Shown piece after piece: positions 42,832-52,700 of a stretch of 56,270 bases of DNA. Position 1 is the stretch's first letter, and every line of letters begins with the position of its first letter. This DNA comes from Chloroflexota bacterium (GTDB lineage Bacteria > Chloroflexota > Anaerolineae > Aggregatilineales > Phototrophicaceae): the NCBI GenBank assembly GCA_023430545.1, contig JAEZAF010000109.1, forward strand, positions 1 through 56,270, in the 5' to 3' direction. Under the pieces are notes generated by a model, which worked only from the letters and a program-made list of their open reading frames with translations, did not search any database and was not told the origin of the DNA. Position numbers and translations under genes: made by a program.

Positions 42832-45594
42832 ATGTTCAGGAACCTGGTAAAAGCCATTGTCGGAGATCCCTCCGAAAGGGCGCTGGGGAAGTATCGCACA
42901 ATTGTTGAGTCTATCAACAATATGGAACCCGAAATAAAAAAGCTCTCTGACGAGCAGCTTTCCGCAAAAACCACTGAATTCAGACAGCGGCTGGCTGATG
43001 GCGAAGCGCTGGATGATATTCTGCCAGAGGCTTTTGCCGTCGTTCGGGAAGCAGCCGTCCGCACCCTCGGACAGCGCCATTACGATGTACAGATGATCGG
43101 CGGCATCGTGCTGCACTCTGGCCGCATCGCCGAGATGAAAACCGGTGAAGGTAAAACCCTGACCGCGACCCTGCCACTGTATCTGAATGCCCTTGTCGGC
43201 AAAGGGGCGCATCTCGTTACCCCCAACGACTATCTGAGCAAGTACGGCCTCCAGCAGATGGGACACATTTATCACCTGCTCGGTCTGACAGCAGGTGTCA
43301 TCCAGAACACTGGCGGCGATCCCAACACGGGATCGTTTATTTTCGATCCCGAATTCCCATCCGAAGATGATCGCTACCAGAACCTGCGTCCGTGTACACG
43401 CCGTGAAGCCTACGCTGCCGACATCACCTATGGGACGAATAACGAGTTCGGCTTTGATTATCTGCGCGACAACATGATTTATGAAAAGTCGCAGAAATCG
43501 CAGCGCGATCTGTTCTACGCCATCGTCGACGAAGTGGACAACATCCTGATCGACGAAGCGCGTACGCCGCTGATTATCTCCGGCCCTTCTGACCCCCCAT
43601 CTGACTATTACAAGACCTTCGCCGCCATCGTGCGCACGCTGAGTCCGAGCAGTCAGGAAAGCATCGACAACGAAGAACCCGATGGCGACTACGTCGTCGA
43701 TCTCAAGGACCGTGTATCGTATCTGACCGAAGCCGGTATCGAAAAGGTCGAGAGCAAACTGGGGATCGACCAGCTCTATCATCCCGATAATGCTGAGATG
43801 ATCCCGTATCTGGATAACAGCCTGCGAGCGCATGCCCTTTATCACCGCGACCGCGAATACGTCGTGCAGGATGGTCAGGTCATCATCGTGGACGAATTCA
43901 CCGGTCGTATGATGTATGGCCGCCGCTTCTCCGAAGGTCTGCATCAGGCCATCGAAGCGAAGGAAGGCGTGCAGATCCGGCAGGAAAACCTGACGCTGGC
44001 AACCATCACCTTCCAGAACTTCTTCCGCATGTACAAGAAGCTGGCCGGTATGACTGGTACGGCGCTCACTGAAGCGGAAGAATTCGAGAAGATCTACAAC
44101 CTGGAAGTCGTTGCCATCCCGACCAATGTTCCCGTCGTCCGTGATGACCGCGAAGACCTGATCTACGCGACTGAAAAGGCCAAGTTCGACGCTGTCGTCA
44201 CCGAGATCAGGGAACGCTACGACGCTGGTCAGCCGGTGCTGGTCGGTACCGTCGCCATTGAGACATCCGAACGCCTCAGCAAACTGCTCGACCGCGCTGG
44301 TGTCAAGCATCAGGTGCTGAACGCCAAGCAGCACGAGCGCGAGGCATCGATCATCGCGCAGGCTGGCCGTCCAAAAGCCGTAACCATCGCGACCAATATG
44401 GCCGGTCGTGGTGTTGACATCCTGCTCGGTGGCAACCCTGAAGGCATCGCCCGTGAGACGCTGCGCCATCAGGGCCTCGATGTAACCGACGCCACCCCGG
44501 AACAGTGGCAGGAAGCCCTCGCGAAAGCCCGCGAACAGGTGAAGCAGGATCGTCAGAATGTCCTCAACGCGGGCGGTCTGTTCGTCCTCGGTACTGAGCG
44601 TCACGAAGCCCGCCGTATCGACAATCAGCTCCGTGGTCGTGCTGGTCGTCAGGGGGACCCCGGCGAGACGCGCTTCTATCTTAGCCTCGAAGACGATCTG
44701 ATGAAGCGCTTCGGCGGTGATCGTGTCAAGGGCTTTATGAACTGGGCCAACATCCCCGAAGATGAGCCGATTGAACACCGTCTGATCAGCAACTCAATCA
44801 GTCAGGCGCAGATCCGTGTGGAAGGCCACAACTTCGACATCCGCAAGCGCGTGCTGGAATACGACGATGTGGTCAACCGTCAGCGTGAGATCATCTACGG
44901 GGAGCGCACCCGTATGCTGGAAGAATCCGATCTGCGCGAACAGTATTACGACATGCTTCAGGAACTGCTGACTCGCGAGATCAAGGAATATATCTCCGAG
45001 GATGATGCGCCCGAAGACTGGGATGTCGAGGGACTGTATCAGCGCCTGTATACGATCTTCCCTGTGCCTGAAGACATCACACCTGATACTCTGGCCAATG
45101 CAGACGGCTATGGTGAATTACAGGATCTGATTATCGACGCGGCCAATGCCGCCTATGAAAACAAGATCTCCGAGTTCGGCGAGCTGGCAAAAATGGCCGA
45201 AGAACGCGTGATGCTCCGTGCTATTGATAATCACTGGCAGCGCCATCTGACCGACCTCGACGTCCTGCGCGAAGGCATTGGTCTGGTGTCAATTGCCCAG
45301 CGCGACCCACTGGTCGAATACAAGCGCGAAGCCTTCGTGATGTTCAATGAGATGCGTACCGAAATCCGGCGGCAGGCCGTGCAGGACATCTTCCGTACCC
45401 AGATCAACGTCGTCCAGCGCCAGCCAGCGCCACGGCGGATGCAGGCCACACGTCCCGGCGCAGTTCAGGACACCAAGCCAGAACCAGCACGCGCCAATAA
45501 CAAACTGGGGCGCAATGATCCGTGCTGGTGCGGCAGTGGCAAGAAGTACAAACAGTGTCACTATAAGGCAGACCGTGCCAACGTGAGTGCCTGA
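42832..45594 (+). CDS. secA: Preprotein translocase ATPase SecA
   Basis: 920 aa, ATG at 42832 with GAGG 4-5 nt upstream. Motor of the Sec export channel, on the inner face of the membrane. NBD1 with MKTGEGKTLTA (GEGKT at 105-109) and Walker B DEVDNILIDEART; preprotein cross-linking domain (about 225-375); NBD2 with ATNMAGRGVDI and GRAGRQGDPGE; helical scaffold and wing; a Pro/Ala-rich linker and a C-terminal SEC-C zinc motif, NDPCWCGSGKKYKQCH (Cys-X-Cys ... Cys-His). Length is typical. Single gene with its own promoter; GGTCGGAC (45628) and GTCCGGCC (45660) downstream make a weak terminator. Confidence 0.98.
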   Translation: MFRNLVKAIVGDPSERALGKYRTIVESINNMEPEIKKLSDEQLSAKTTEFRQRLADGEALDDILPEAFAVVREAAVRTLGQRHYDVQMIGGIVLHSGRIAEMKTGEGKTLTATLPLYLNALVGKGAHLVTPNDYLSKYGLQQMGHIYHLLGLTAGVIQNTGGDPNTGSFIFDPEFPSEDDRYQNLRPCTRREAYAADITYGTNNEFGFDYLRDNMIYEKSQKSQRDLFYAIVDEVDNILIDEARTPLIISGPSDPPSDYYKTFAAIVRTLSPSSQESIDNEEPDGDYVVDLKDRVSYLTEAGIEKVESKLGIDQLYHPDNAEMIPYLDNSLRAHALYHRDREYVVQDGQVIIVDEFTGRMMYGRRFSEGLHQAIEAKEGVQIRQENLTLATITFQNFFRMYKKLAGMTGTALTEAEEFEKIYNLEVVAIPTNVPVVRDDREDLIYATEKAKFDAVVTEIRERYDAGQPVLVGTVAIETSERLSKLLDRAGVKHQVLNAKQHEREASIIAQAGRPKAVTIATNMAGRGVDILLGGNPEGIARETLRHQGLDVTDATPEQWQEALAKAREQVKQDRQNVLNAGGLFVLGTERHEARRIDNQLRGRAGRQGDPGETRFYLSLEDDLMKRFGGDRVKGFMNWANIPEDEPIEHRLISNSISQAQIRVEGHNFDIRKRVLEYDDVVNRQREIIYGERTRMLEESDLREQYYDMLQELLTREIKEYISEDDAPEDWDVEGLYQRLYTIFPVPEDITPDTLANADGYGELQDLIIDAANAAYENKISEFGELAKMAEERVMLRAIDNHWQRHLTDLDVLREGIGLVSIAQRDPLVEYKREAFVMFNEMRTEIRRQAVQDIFRTQINVVQRQPAPRRMQATRPGAVQDTKPEPARANNKLGRNDPCWCGSGKKYKQCHYKADRANVSA

Positions 45595-45849
45595 GGTCGG
45601 GCACCCACACCCACCTGATAACCCTGAGGTCGGACCGTCTGCACCGTTTTACAGAGACTGTCCGGCCTTATTCGGTGTGACCGTTCAGTGTCACAATGGC
45701 AAAATTTACGGTTTACTGGGTAAATTTATCAATTACTTGTAGGCTTGAAGCCAAATCTGTTCTACTATTGGAGAGAGATAAGTTCGTGTTCAGACCTCAG
45801 GTATCACCATATTGTAAGCCGGCTGAACGTTCATCGGATGGGTAACAAG

Positions 45850-46254
45850 ATGCACACAAAACTGGATACTCAGGCGAGCAGCGGTAACTCAGGGGCGAAG
45901 AAAAGCGTGGACTGGTACGATTTTCTTCGCAATCAGGTCAACTCCTTTATCAAGTGGGACCTTGTCCGCTTCTTCCATCACAATCCCCACACACGCGATA
46001 CCGCGGAAAATATCGCGCAGTATACGGGACGTGATGTGCGTACAGTGGAACGGGAACTCAACGAACTGGTCAGTGTTCACGTCCTGCAGGCTGATGTGAT
46101 CGGTGGGACCAACGTCTACTGTCTGTCTGATGACAATGAGACGCGCCGCCTGATCAATGCCTTTATGGAGGCGTGTCAGGATCGCGAGTTCCGGGTCAAA
46201 GCCATTTCGCATGTCATCCGCGGCATGCAGTTCAACGCTCGCCACGACTTCTAG
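45850..46254 (+). CDS. Small winged-helix DNA-binding protein
   Basis: 134 aa from the ATG at 45850 (GATGGG about 8 nt upstream); ATG at 45838 is also possible. An N-terminal linker precedes WDLVRFFHHNPHTRDTAENIAQYTGRDVRTVERELNELVSVHVL, the usual winged-helix layout with recognition helix DVRTVERELNEL, then a wing and a C-terminal helix. It is not a known named regulator. No signal, no ligand domain. Lies alone between secA and a repeat-bearing gap. Confidence 0.72.
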   Translation: MHTKLDTQASSGNSGAKKSVDWYDFLRNQVNSFIKWDLVRFFHHNPHTRDTAENIAQYTGRDVRTVERELNELVSVHVLQADVIGGTNVYCLSDDNETRRLINAFMEACQDREFRVKAISHVIRGMQFNARHDF

Positions 46255-46688
46255 ATTTCTGGCACTCACCATCTCATCACCGCTGAACGTCGGTCACCCT
46301 CACACTGCATGGATGATCGACGTTTTCTATTCCGGCTTTATCGCGATTTCGTGCAGCATCTGTCGCAGAAGCAGGCCGACAATCAGACCACCTATCAGCA
46401 GACTATTTGCATTTCTGCCTCACATTGAGCATTATGGAAGGATCGGTAATATTCCTTACATTCAGCTTCCACGATGGCAATGCATGACTGAGGTGATTGC
46501 TTTGGGCTTATGTCGTTTTACCATTCAATACGGAGAAAACGGGCGACCACGCAGGGTCGCCCCTACAGCGGAATCGTGCCCGAAAAAGGATCCCCGTCGT
46601 AATTTGTGAAAGATCATCAGCCCAATGGCGATTCCTGACCCTCTGATGCTGAATACCAGGGAAAAACTGCACACCGGAATGGTTCACC
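46255..46688. other. Gene-free stretch with repeat and a possible membrane-peptide relic
   Basis: 434 bp with no convincing gene. On the minus strand about 46420-46340 reads ANSLLIGGLIVGLLLRQML and ends EIAIKPE-stop. It looks like a membrane helix, but has no start codon and a stop just upstream, so it may be a gene relic or chance. The hairpin at 46541 is listed separately. Confidence 0.4.
46541..46567. repeat. Dispersed stem-loop repeat (CCCCTACA tail)
   Basis: GGGCGACC (46541-46548), ACGCAG, GGTCGCCC (46555-46562) and CTACA. It is a perfect 8-bp stem, with the same CCCTAC(A) tail as the others; this form is common in Anaerolineae-like genomes as I recall. Confidence 0.7.
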
Positions 46689-47729
46689 TTGGTTGAGGAG
46701 ACCCTATACCAGCATATCAAGGCACTGCCCAAAATCGAGCTGCACCGGCATCTTGAGGGTTCGGTGCGCTTGCAGACACTGGTAGACATCGCCCGCGAAC
46801 ACGCCTTCGAAATGCCGGAATACGATACGGAACTGCTTCGCCCATTCGTCCAGATGATGCCGGACGAGCGCCGCGATGCCACCCACTTTCTCGGCAAGTT
46901 CGCGACCCTGCGCCAGTTTTATCGTTCACCGCAGGTGATCCAGCGGATTGCACGCGAAGTTGTGGAAGATGCCGCTGCGGATAATATCCGTTATCTTGAG
47001 CTGCGATTCACCCCCCGCGCTCTCAGTTCGATCATCCGGGTAGAACCCGCGCAGGTCATCGGCTGGGTATGCGAGGCCGCCAACCAGCAGGCCACGCAGC
47101 ACGATATTCAGGTACGGTATATCGTCTCTGTCAACCGTCATGAGAGTGTCGAGTTCGCACAGCAGGTACTGCGTGCGGCACTCGACTTTCGCTCGCAGGG
47201 CGTGGTCGCCGTGGATCTGGCCGGGCAGGAAGTAGGCTATCCCTGCGGGCCGTTTGCCGAGAGCTTCCGCCATGCCCGCGAAAACGGCCTCGCTGTGACC
47301 ATCCATGCCGGTGAATGGCAGGGTGCTGACAGCGTGCGCGATGCCATCGAGACGCTGGGCGCAAGACGCATCGGACATGGCATCCGTTCACTGGAAGACA
47401 CCGCCCTCGTCCATGAGATGATCCGGCGCGGGATTGTGCTGGAAGTCTGCCCCAGCAGCAATGTAGACAGCGGTGTCGTGGAACGTCTGGATCGCCATCC
47501 CCTGCCGCATCTGGCATCCTTAGGCATCCTGACGACGATCAACACCGATGATCCACTGATCAGCAACATCACCCTGACTGACGAACTGACCCGCGCCATG
47601 ATGCATATGGGCTTCTCGCTGGAAGACCTCAAGGCGTGCCTGATCCGTGCTGCGGAAGCCGCCTTCCTGCCCCTGCACGATCTCCGCCTGCTGGTGGAAG
47701 AGTTCCATACCCTGCTGCATGGCCTGTGA
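46689..47729 (+). CDS. add: Adenosine deaminase
   Basis: 346 aa. TTG at 46689 is the only in-frame start close to the conserved beginning; no SD is seen. It deaminates adenosine to inosine in purine salvage. Metal and active-site motifs: LPKIELHRHLEGS (His pair), VAVDLAGQEVG, TIHAGEW, GARRIGHGIRSLED (His and Glu), LEVCPSSN, and NTDDPLISN (Asp). All of the Zn ligands and the catalytic Glu/His/Asp set are in place. Size normal. Next gene 127 bp downstream on the same strand. Confidence 0.95.
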   Translation: MVEETLYQHIKALPKIELHRHLEGSVRLQTLVDIAREHAFEMPEYDTELLRPFVQMMPDERRDATHFLGKFATLRQFYRSPQVIQRIAREVVEDAAADNIRYLELRFTPRALSSIIRVEPAQVIGWVCEAANQQATQHDIQVRYIVSVNRHESVEFAQQVLRAALDFRSQGVVAVDLAGQEVGYPCGPFAESFRHARENGLAVTIHAGEWQGADSVRDAIETLGARRIGHGIRSLEDTALVHEMIRRGIVLEVCPSSNVDSGVVERLDRHPLPHLASLGILTTINTDDPLISNITLTDELTRAMMHMGFSLEDLKACLIRAAEAAFLPLHDLRLLVEEFHTLLHGL

Positions 47730-47856
47730 TGTGACGACCCTCCACACCCTGTCGCTGTTGGCTCATCGGGCACAGGATGGAGTACAATCATCTGCAATTT
47801 GTGCCATCCTGCTCCATATACCTAACCCTCTGAACTCAAATGAAGGTGTCGCCTGA

Positions 47857-48864
47857 ATGGATACTGTTCTTCTTAAAAAACTGACCGAGGCCTGGGGGCC
47901 GTCCGGCTTTGAACATCACGTGCGCAGCATCATCCAGGAAGAAGTGGCCGCCTACTGTGACGACATCCGCGTGGATAACCTCGGCAACCTGATCTGCCGT
48001 ATCGGAACCCTGAAGGAAGGTGGCAAAAAGATCCTTGTCGCCGCCCATATGGACGAAATCGGCGTCATGACGACCTATGTCGAACCGGTCAGCGGTTATC
48101 TACGCGTGGCGGAAATCGGTGGCCTGCTGAAACAGACCCTGCTCGGCAGCCGCCTGCTGTTCGAAGACGGCACTGTCGGAGTCATCGGCCTGCATGAGAT
48201 GCGTAAAAGCCGCACCGTCGAGATTGCCGATTTCTTTGTCGATGTCAGCACCGGCACTGACGAAGGGGCTGCGATTCAGCCCGGAAGTCCGGCGGTCTTC
48301 TGGCGAGAGCTGGAGACACGTGGTAACCGGCTGATCAGCAAGGCGATGGACGACCGTGTCGGGTGCGCTGTCGCGATTGAAGCCATGCGCCGCTTCGACA
48401 GCACCTCACCTAATGAGGTGTATTTCGTCTTCACCGTACAGGAAGAAGTCGGGCTGCGCGGCGCAGGGACAGCGGCCTTCGCCATCGAACCGGATCTCGG
48501 CATCGCACTCGATGTGACTGATACCGGCGATCAGCCGCACAATGCGAAGATGGCGGTACGGCTCGGCAATGGAGCCGCGATCAAACTGCATGATCCGGGC
48601 CTGGTCGTCCCGCCGGCCATCCGTGACTGGATGGTAAACACCGCTGAGGCCAACGGCATCCCGTATCAGCTCGAAGTCCTCAGCGGCGGCTCGACGGATG
48701 CTTCACGCATTCACGTTTCGCGGGCTGGTGTCCCCAGTGGATGTATCTCGATCCCATGCCGTTTTGTCCACACGACCAGTGAGACTGTCGATCAGGGCGA
48801 TGTCGATGCCTGCATCGATCTGCTGACGCACCTGCTCAACCAGCCGGTGGAACTGGCAGAATAA
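47857..48864 (+). CDS. M42-family metallo-aminopeptidase
   Basis: 335 aa, ATG at 47857 with AAGGTG 8 nt upstream. A cobalt/zinc-dependent dodecameric aminopeptidase (TET/DAPase type; the family also carries a historical CelM/FrvX endoglucanase label). Metal ligands are in AAHMDEIGVM, KAMDDRVGC, QEEVGLRG (catalytic Glu and metal Glu), ALDVTDTG and CRFVHTTSE (His). The HMDE and EEVG sets match the family precisely. Cytosolic peptide recycling. Its neighbour adenosine deaminase lies 127 bp upstream; the two may share a transcript. Confidence 0.95.
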   Translation: MDTVLLKKLTEAWGPSGFEHHVRSIIQEEVAAYCDDIRVDNLGNLICRIGTLKEGGKKILVAAHMDEIGVMTTYVEPVSGYLRVAEIGGLLKQTLLGSRLLFEDGTVGVIGLHEMRKSRTVEIADFFVDVSTGTDEGAAIQPGSPAVFWRELETRGNRLISKAMDDRVGCAVAIEAMRRFDSTSPNEVYFVFTVQEEVGLRGAGTAAFAIEPDLGIALDVTDTGDQPHNAKMAVRLGNGAAIKLHDPGLVVPPAIRDWMVNTAEANGIPYQLEVLSGGSTDASRIHVSRAGVPSGCISIPCRFVHTTSETVDQGDVDACIDLLTHLLNQPVELAE

Positions 48865-48930
48865 ACTCACAGGTATTGCACAGGCATGTGGGCCGCAGGC
48901 GAAAGACGTTTTTTCTTTGTCTGCGGCTTG

Positions 48931-48970
48931 TGGCGGTGGCGTGGCGGCGCGAAAATTTACGCCACCGCCA
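48931..48970. repeat. 12-bp inverted repeat in a gene-free block
   Basis: TGGCGGTGGCGT (48931-48942) and ACGCCACCGCCA (48959-48970) are perfect complements around a 16-nt AT/GC loop. They lie 67 bp after the M42 gene, and could act as a terminator-like hairpin without a T-tract. Confidence 0.65.
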
Positions 48971-49215
48971 CTAATTTCCCCTCAAAATGGGCGGTGATGG
49001 CAGAATTAGCGGCGTAAATGTGCCGCAAGCTGGCGCAGTGCGCCACAAAGTGCTGTCTGTAACAACAAGTTGCTGCTGCTGCTGCTGCCGCACAAAGAAA
49101 AATGCTGCGGCAACAGATTTTCCCCTCAAAATGTACGGCGGGGGCAGATTTGCAGCGCATTCGTGCTGCAAAGTGCTGCAAAGTGCAGAAGACCGCAGCG
49201 GCGGTATCATACGGA
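48971..49215. repeat. Diverged direct-repeat block with TGC trinucleotide run
   Basis: TTTCCCCTCAAAATG occurs at 48975-48989 and again at 49119-49133 (period 144). Each is followed by a similar GC-rich stretch (CGG.G.GGCAGA.TT.GC) and a GTGC(C/T)GCAA... segment. A TGC x6 run (49071-49088) lies between. Frames here repeat motifs such as HFEGK on the minus strand, but lack gene-like traits. It is part of the 48865-49735 gap, which has no gene I can support. Confidence 0.6.
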
Positions 49216-49340
49216 TTTTGCATCCATGTTAAGGTGCAAGGATTATCCATTATAGCACAGATGTTCGGATCACACGGTTCGAATTTTCAAACGAAGTGGA
49301 CCAAAAACTTAGAGCCTGTCTGGAAATTGGATTCCGGCGC

Positions 49341-49384
49341 GGACAGAGCGCCATTGCGAGCAATGCGGCCCTGTCCCTACCCAT
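49341..49384. repeat. Dispersed stem-loop repeat, long form
   Basis: Outer stem GGACAG (49341-49346) with CTGTCC (49371-49376); inner stem CATTGC-GA-GCAATG (49352-49365); tail CTACCCATTTATACC. The tail CTACCCATTTAT(A/C)CC recurs at about 49726-49737. Confidence 0.6.
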
Positions 49385-49574
49385 TTATACCTAGAGCGTG
49401 TTATGAACTTTCAGAATTGAGTTCGTCCTGCGGTCTTAACCCCACCCTAAATCCCCTTCTCCAGGGAAACCTGTTTCGGGACGGAGAAACTGCATTTCTC
49501 AGGGTGAGGCTTTAAAAGTGCATAACAGCCTTTAGAAACCATGTTGAAAGATGACGGTTAATGATAAAAACAGC

Positions 49575-49599
49575 GGACAACGCAGGCGTTGTCCCTACA
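49575..49599. repeat. Dispersed stem-loop repeat (CCCTACA tail)
   Basis: GGACAACGC (49575-49583), AG, GCGTTGTCC (49586-49594) and CTACA: a perfect 9-bp stem. A decayed partner (GGGACCGTTGCGGGAACGATGTCC) follows at about 49616-49639. Confidence 0.65.
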
Positions 49600-49735
49600 C
49601 ACTGCCTATTGTGTCGGGACCGTTGCGGGAACGATGTCCAGCTTGCCCATATTAGCGCAACGCTTTCCGTACGGTCTCTACAAGCAGACACGGTTGGCGC
49701 TTCACCTGGCATGACGTCTCCCTACCCATTTATCC

Positions 49736-52700
49736 CTAGCGGATCGGCTTGGTGTCCCCATCGCCGCGCACATCCGGCAGATTAGCCAGTGAGCCGAGGT
49801 TGTAATCCTCTTCCGGACGGGTTGCATAGGCGTCGGTTTCCAGATCATAGGCTGTGTTGGAATAGTCATCCGCCCCTGCCCGCAGATCCAGAATCGTCGT
49901 GGATGGGCTGGGGCGCTGGCGCAGTTCGGTTGTCAGCACCGGATCATCCGGCAGTTGCTCAGGCAGCGTCGGGCTGTCGACGGTTCGACCCCGCATCGAG
50001 GCCGCCTGACGCCGCAGCATAAACCGCCGCCAGACTGTCCGCAGCCGCACGGTATCCTGTGCCACGCCGACCGCGTATCCACCCAGCGCGATGCATAATG
50101 CCAGCACGCCACCGCTGCTGAACAACTGTGGATAGGCAATCGCGCCAGACTGCTCGAAGGCCTCCTGACTCAGATCGTAATACAGCAGTGCATCCATCCC
50201 TGACGGTGCGAAGCCAAACTGTGATGACTCAAAGGTGCTGAAGGTGGTGATGGAAGGATTGACGACCACCAGCACCGCCATAAACGCTGCCAGCAGTCCG
50301 CCGATGAACGCTATCCGGCTGATATGATCCAGCAGGAAGATCATCAGGGCGCTGGTCATAAGCCCGAAGACAATCATTCCTACCACACTCGACCACAGCA
50401 GATCCGGCCCACTGGTTTGCAGCAGTACGAGATTGATCATCCACAGCAGGGCCGCCAGCGCGACACCCATCCCCGCCCCCACCAACACCCGCACAGGATC
50501 ACTGGTATTCAGCGCGATCCTGAAGCGCTCACGGTCTGCAAACTTATCGCCGATCAGCAGACCGGCCAGAATGCCCAATCCCAGCCCGGTCAGGCCCAGC
50601 GGTGCGACCGAAAATCCGGGGGACTGCGGACAAAGCCCCGACGCCTGACAAAAATTATTGAACGGCGCGTAAATTCCGATGAAGATACAGGCCGTTGTCA
50701 AAGGCATTGCCAGCCAGCCGCGCAGTTTGAGCAGTGCACTGTAACAGAAGCCAATCGCCAGCCAGAACCCACCAAACAGCATCAGATCCCAGTTCGGGTC
50801 CAGCTTGGTGTACATATAAGTGGCCGCACCCCATGTGAGAGTCGCCGCGCCAATCCCTGCGATCACGCTGAAGGCCGTTCGTGTCCAGAAGCGCCAGAAG
50901 CCGCGCAGCCGCGACGGGATTTCATCGGCCAGCAGCACCACAATCCCGATAAAAACGCCGAAGATCAGCCCATAGGCCAGCGTATTGGCGATCCGGTCCG
51001 GGTTAAAGACCGACTCTGAGCGGAAGGTGGTGTATACCTGAAAGCCCATCCCCAGCCAGCCGCCCAGCACGGCAAACAGAAAGCGCCAGATCAGCGTCAG
51101 GGGTTTATCGAACGCCCGCCGCCATGTGTTCGCCATCCACGCATAAGACCGAATCAGCGGATGCACACCCTGTGGCAGATCGTGCGCTTCGTCACGCACC
51201 ACCGCCAGCGCCCGCAGCGCCCCCGGTGAACCAGCCCGCCGCTGTTTCGCCAGATAGCGCACCGCCGTCAGGGATCGGATGCGCCCAACCGTCCGTGCTG
51301 CAAATTCCGCGACTTCCGGGTCGCTGGTGTCCAGTGCGATCTGTGCGATCAGGGTATCAATTTCCGGTGTATAGACCCCTTCCATCCAGTCACCACGCGG
51401 CTCCATCATGATCTCCAGCCGTGTCAGTGACGACAGCATCTGGCCGCGATATTCGGTTTTAATGTCATAGGTCGGGTCACTTGCCAGATGCGCCCGTGTC
51501 GCCAGCACCTTCAGCGCCGCAATGCGGACCTCACGCCGGTTCTCGCCCTGAAGCGCCTGCGCCACCATCTGCGCGATGCGCGGCGGTGTCATATCCGGCA
51601 GCGTCTCCAACCGATACATGGCCCGCATCCGTGTTGGTGGGTTCGGGCTGCGAATCGCGTGCAGGCACACCCAGCGTCGGCTGTCATCGTTCAGCGTATC
51701 CCACCAGACATCGATGTCACGGTCATATTCCAGTGCGCCGCGCAGCAGCATCTGACGGCCAGCATCATCCAGTACCAGCCCGTAACGGTCTGCATGGCGG
51801 TAATAGTCGCTGATGTACAGGTAATGCGTCACACCGAGCAGAAAGCGCCCCTTGCCCCCGGCCCATTCGCGCTTGGCCCGCTGATACAGATCGGCTGCTT
51901 CGCGCACTTCCGGAGAGGTTCGCTCCGCCAGCATGGGAACGATAAACAGACTCGCGAGGCTGTCAGAGGGCTGATCTGCCGGACGCACATCGACGCTGTC
52001 AGACAGCACGGCCTGCACATCACGGATAATCGCCATCACGCTGTCCGGGCGGTCGCGTACATCCAGCGAAGTGCCACGCCTTAAAATCTGTGTCACATTC
52101 ATCGGCAGATGGGTGATCTCCGGCAGTTCTCCGGCACGCTGAAGCTGATTCAGCGCCAGCGGCATCGCCCCATCAAAGGGCAGCCGGCCCATCAGCATGT
52201 GATACAGCATAATCGTGAAGCTGTAGACATCAGCGTGATAATCGATCATCTCCGATGTGATCTGCTCCGGTGCCATATACAGCAGCGTCCCGGAGCCGGG
52301 ATTCATCACCCGCCCTTCAGGGTCCACCGCCGACGCCAGCCCGAAGTCCGCCAGATAGGGTGACTGATAGGCATCCAGCAGGATATTCTGCGGCTTCAGG
52401 TCCAGATGCACGATACTATTGTTATGCGCGTAATCCAGCGCACTGGCGATGGCACTCCCGTAGCGCAGTGCATCCTGTACGCTGACACCGGACGCGATCA
52501 CATCCCCCAGCGATCCACCGGTGACATAGCGCATGACGATGTACATTTGTCCCTTGTGTTCGCCGAAGTCGTAAATCGGCAGGATATGCGGGTGCTCCAT
52601 GCGGGCGATGGTCTGTGCTTCATGCCGGAATAACGCCACTGGATCGGTGCTGGCGCTGAAGCCGCGCATGATGGTCTTGATTGCGACCATACGATTAAGG

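Noticed and set aside
42781..44778. 665-aa open frame on the minus strand opposite secA
   Set aside because: Mirror of the secA frame. It has no motif, SD or plausible domains, and secA is certain.
46255..46688. Membrane peptide on the minus strand as a gene
   Set aside because: No start codon, no SD and an upstream stop; kept only as a relic note.
48971..49215. Possible CRISPR array
   Set aside because: Only two diverged units at a 144-bp period, no uniform spacers, no cas genes anywhere in the window.
48957..49250. 97-aa minus-strand frame with repeated HFEGK motif
   Set aside because: The repeat comes from the DNA direct repeat; runs of Ala and Cys come from the TGC repeat. No SD or homology.
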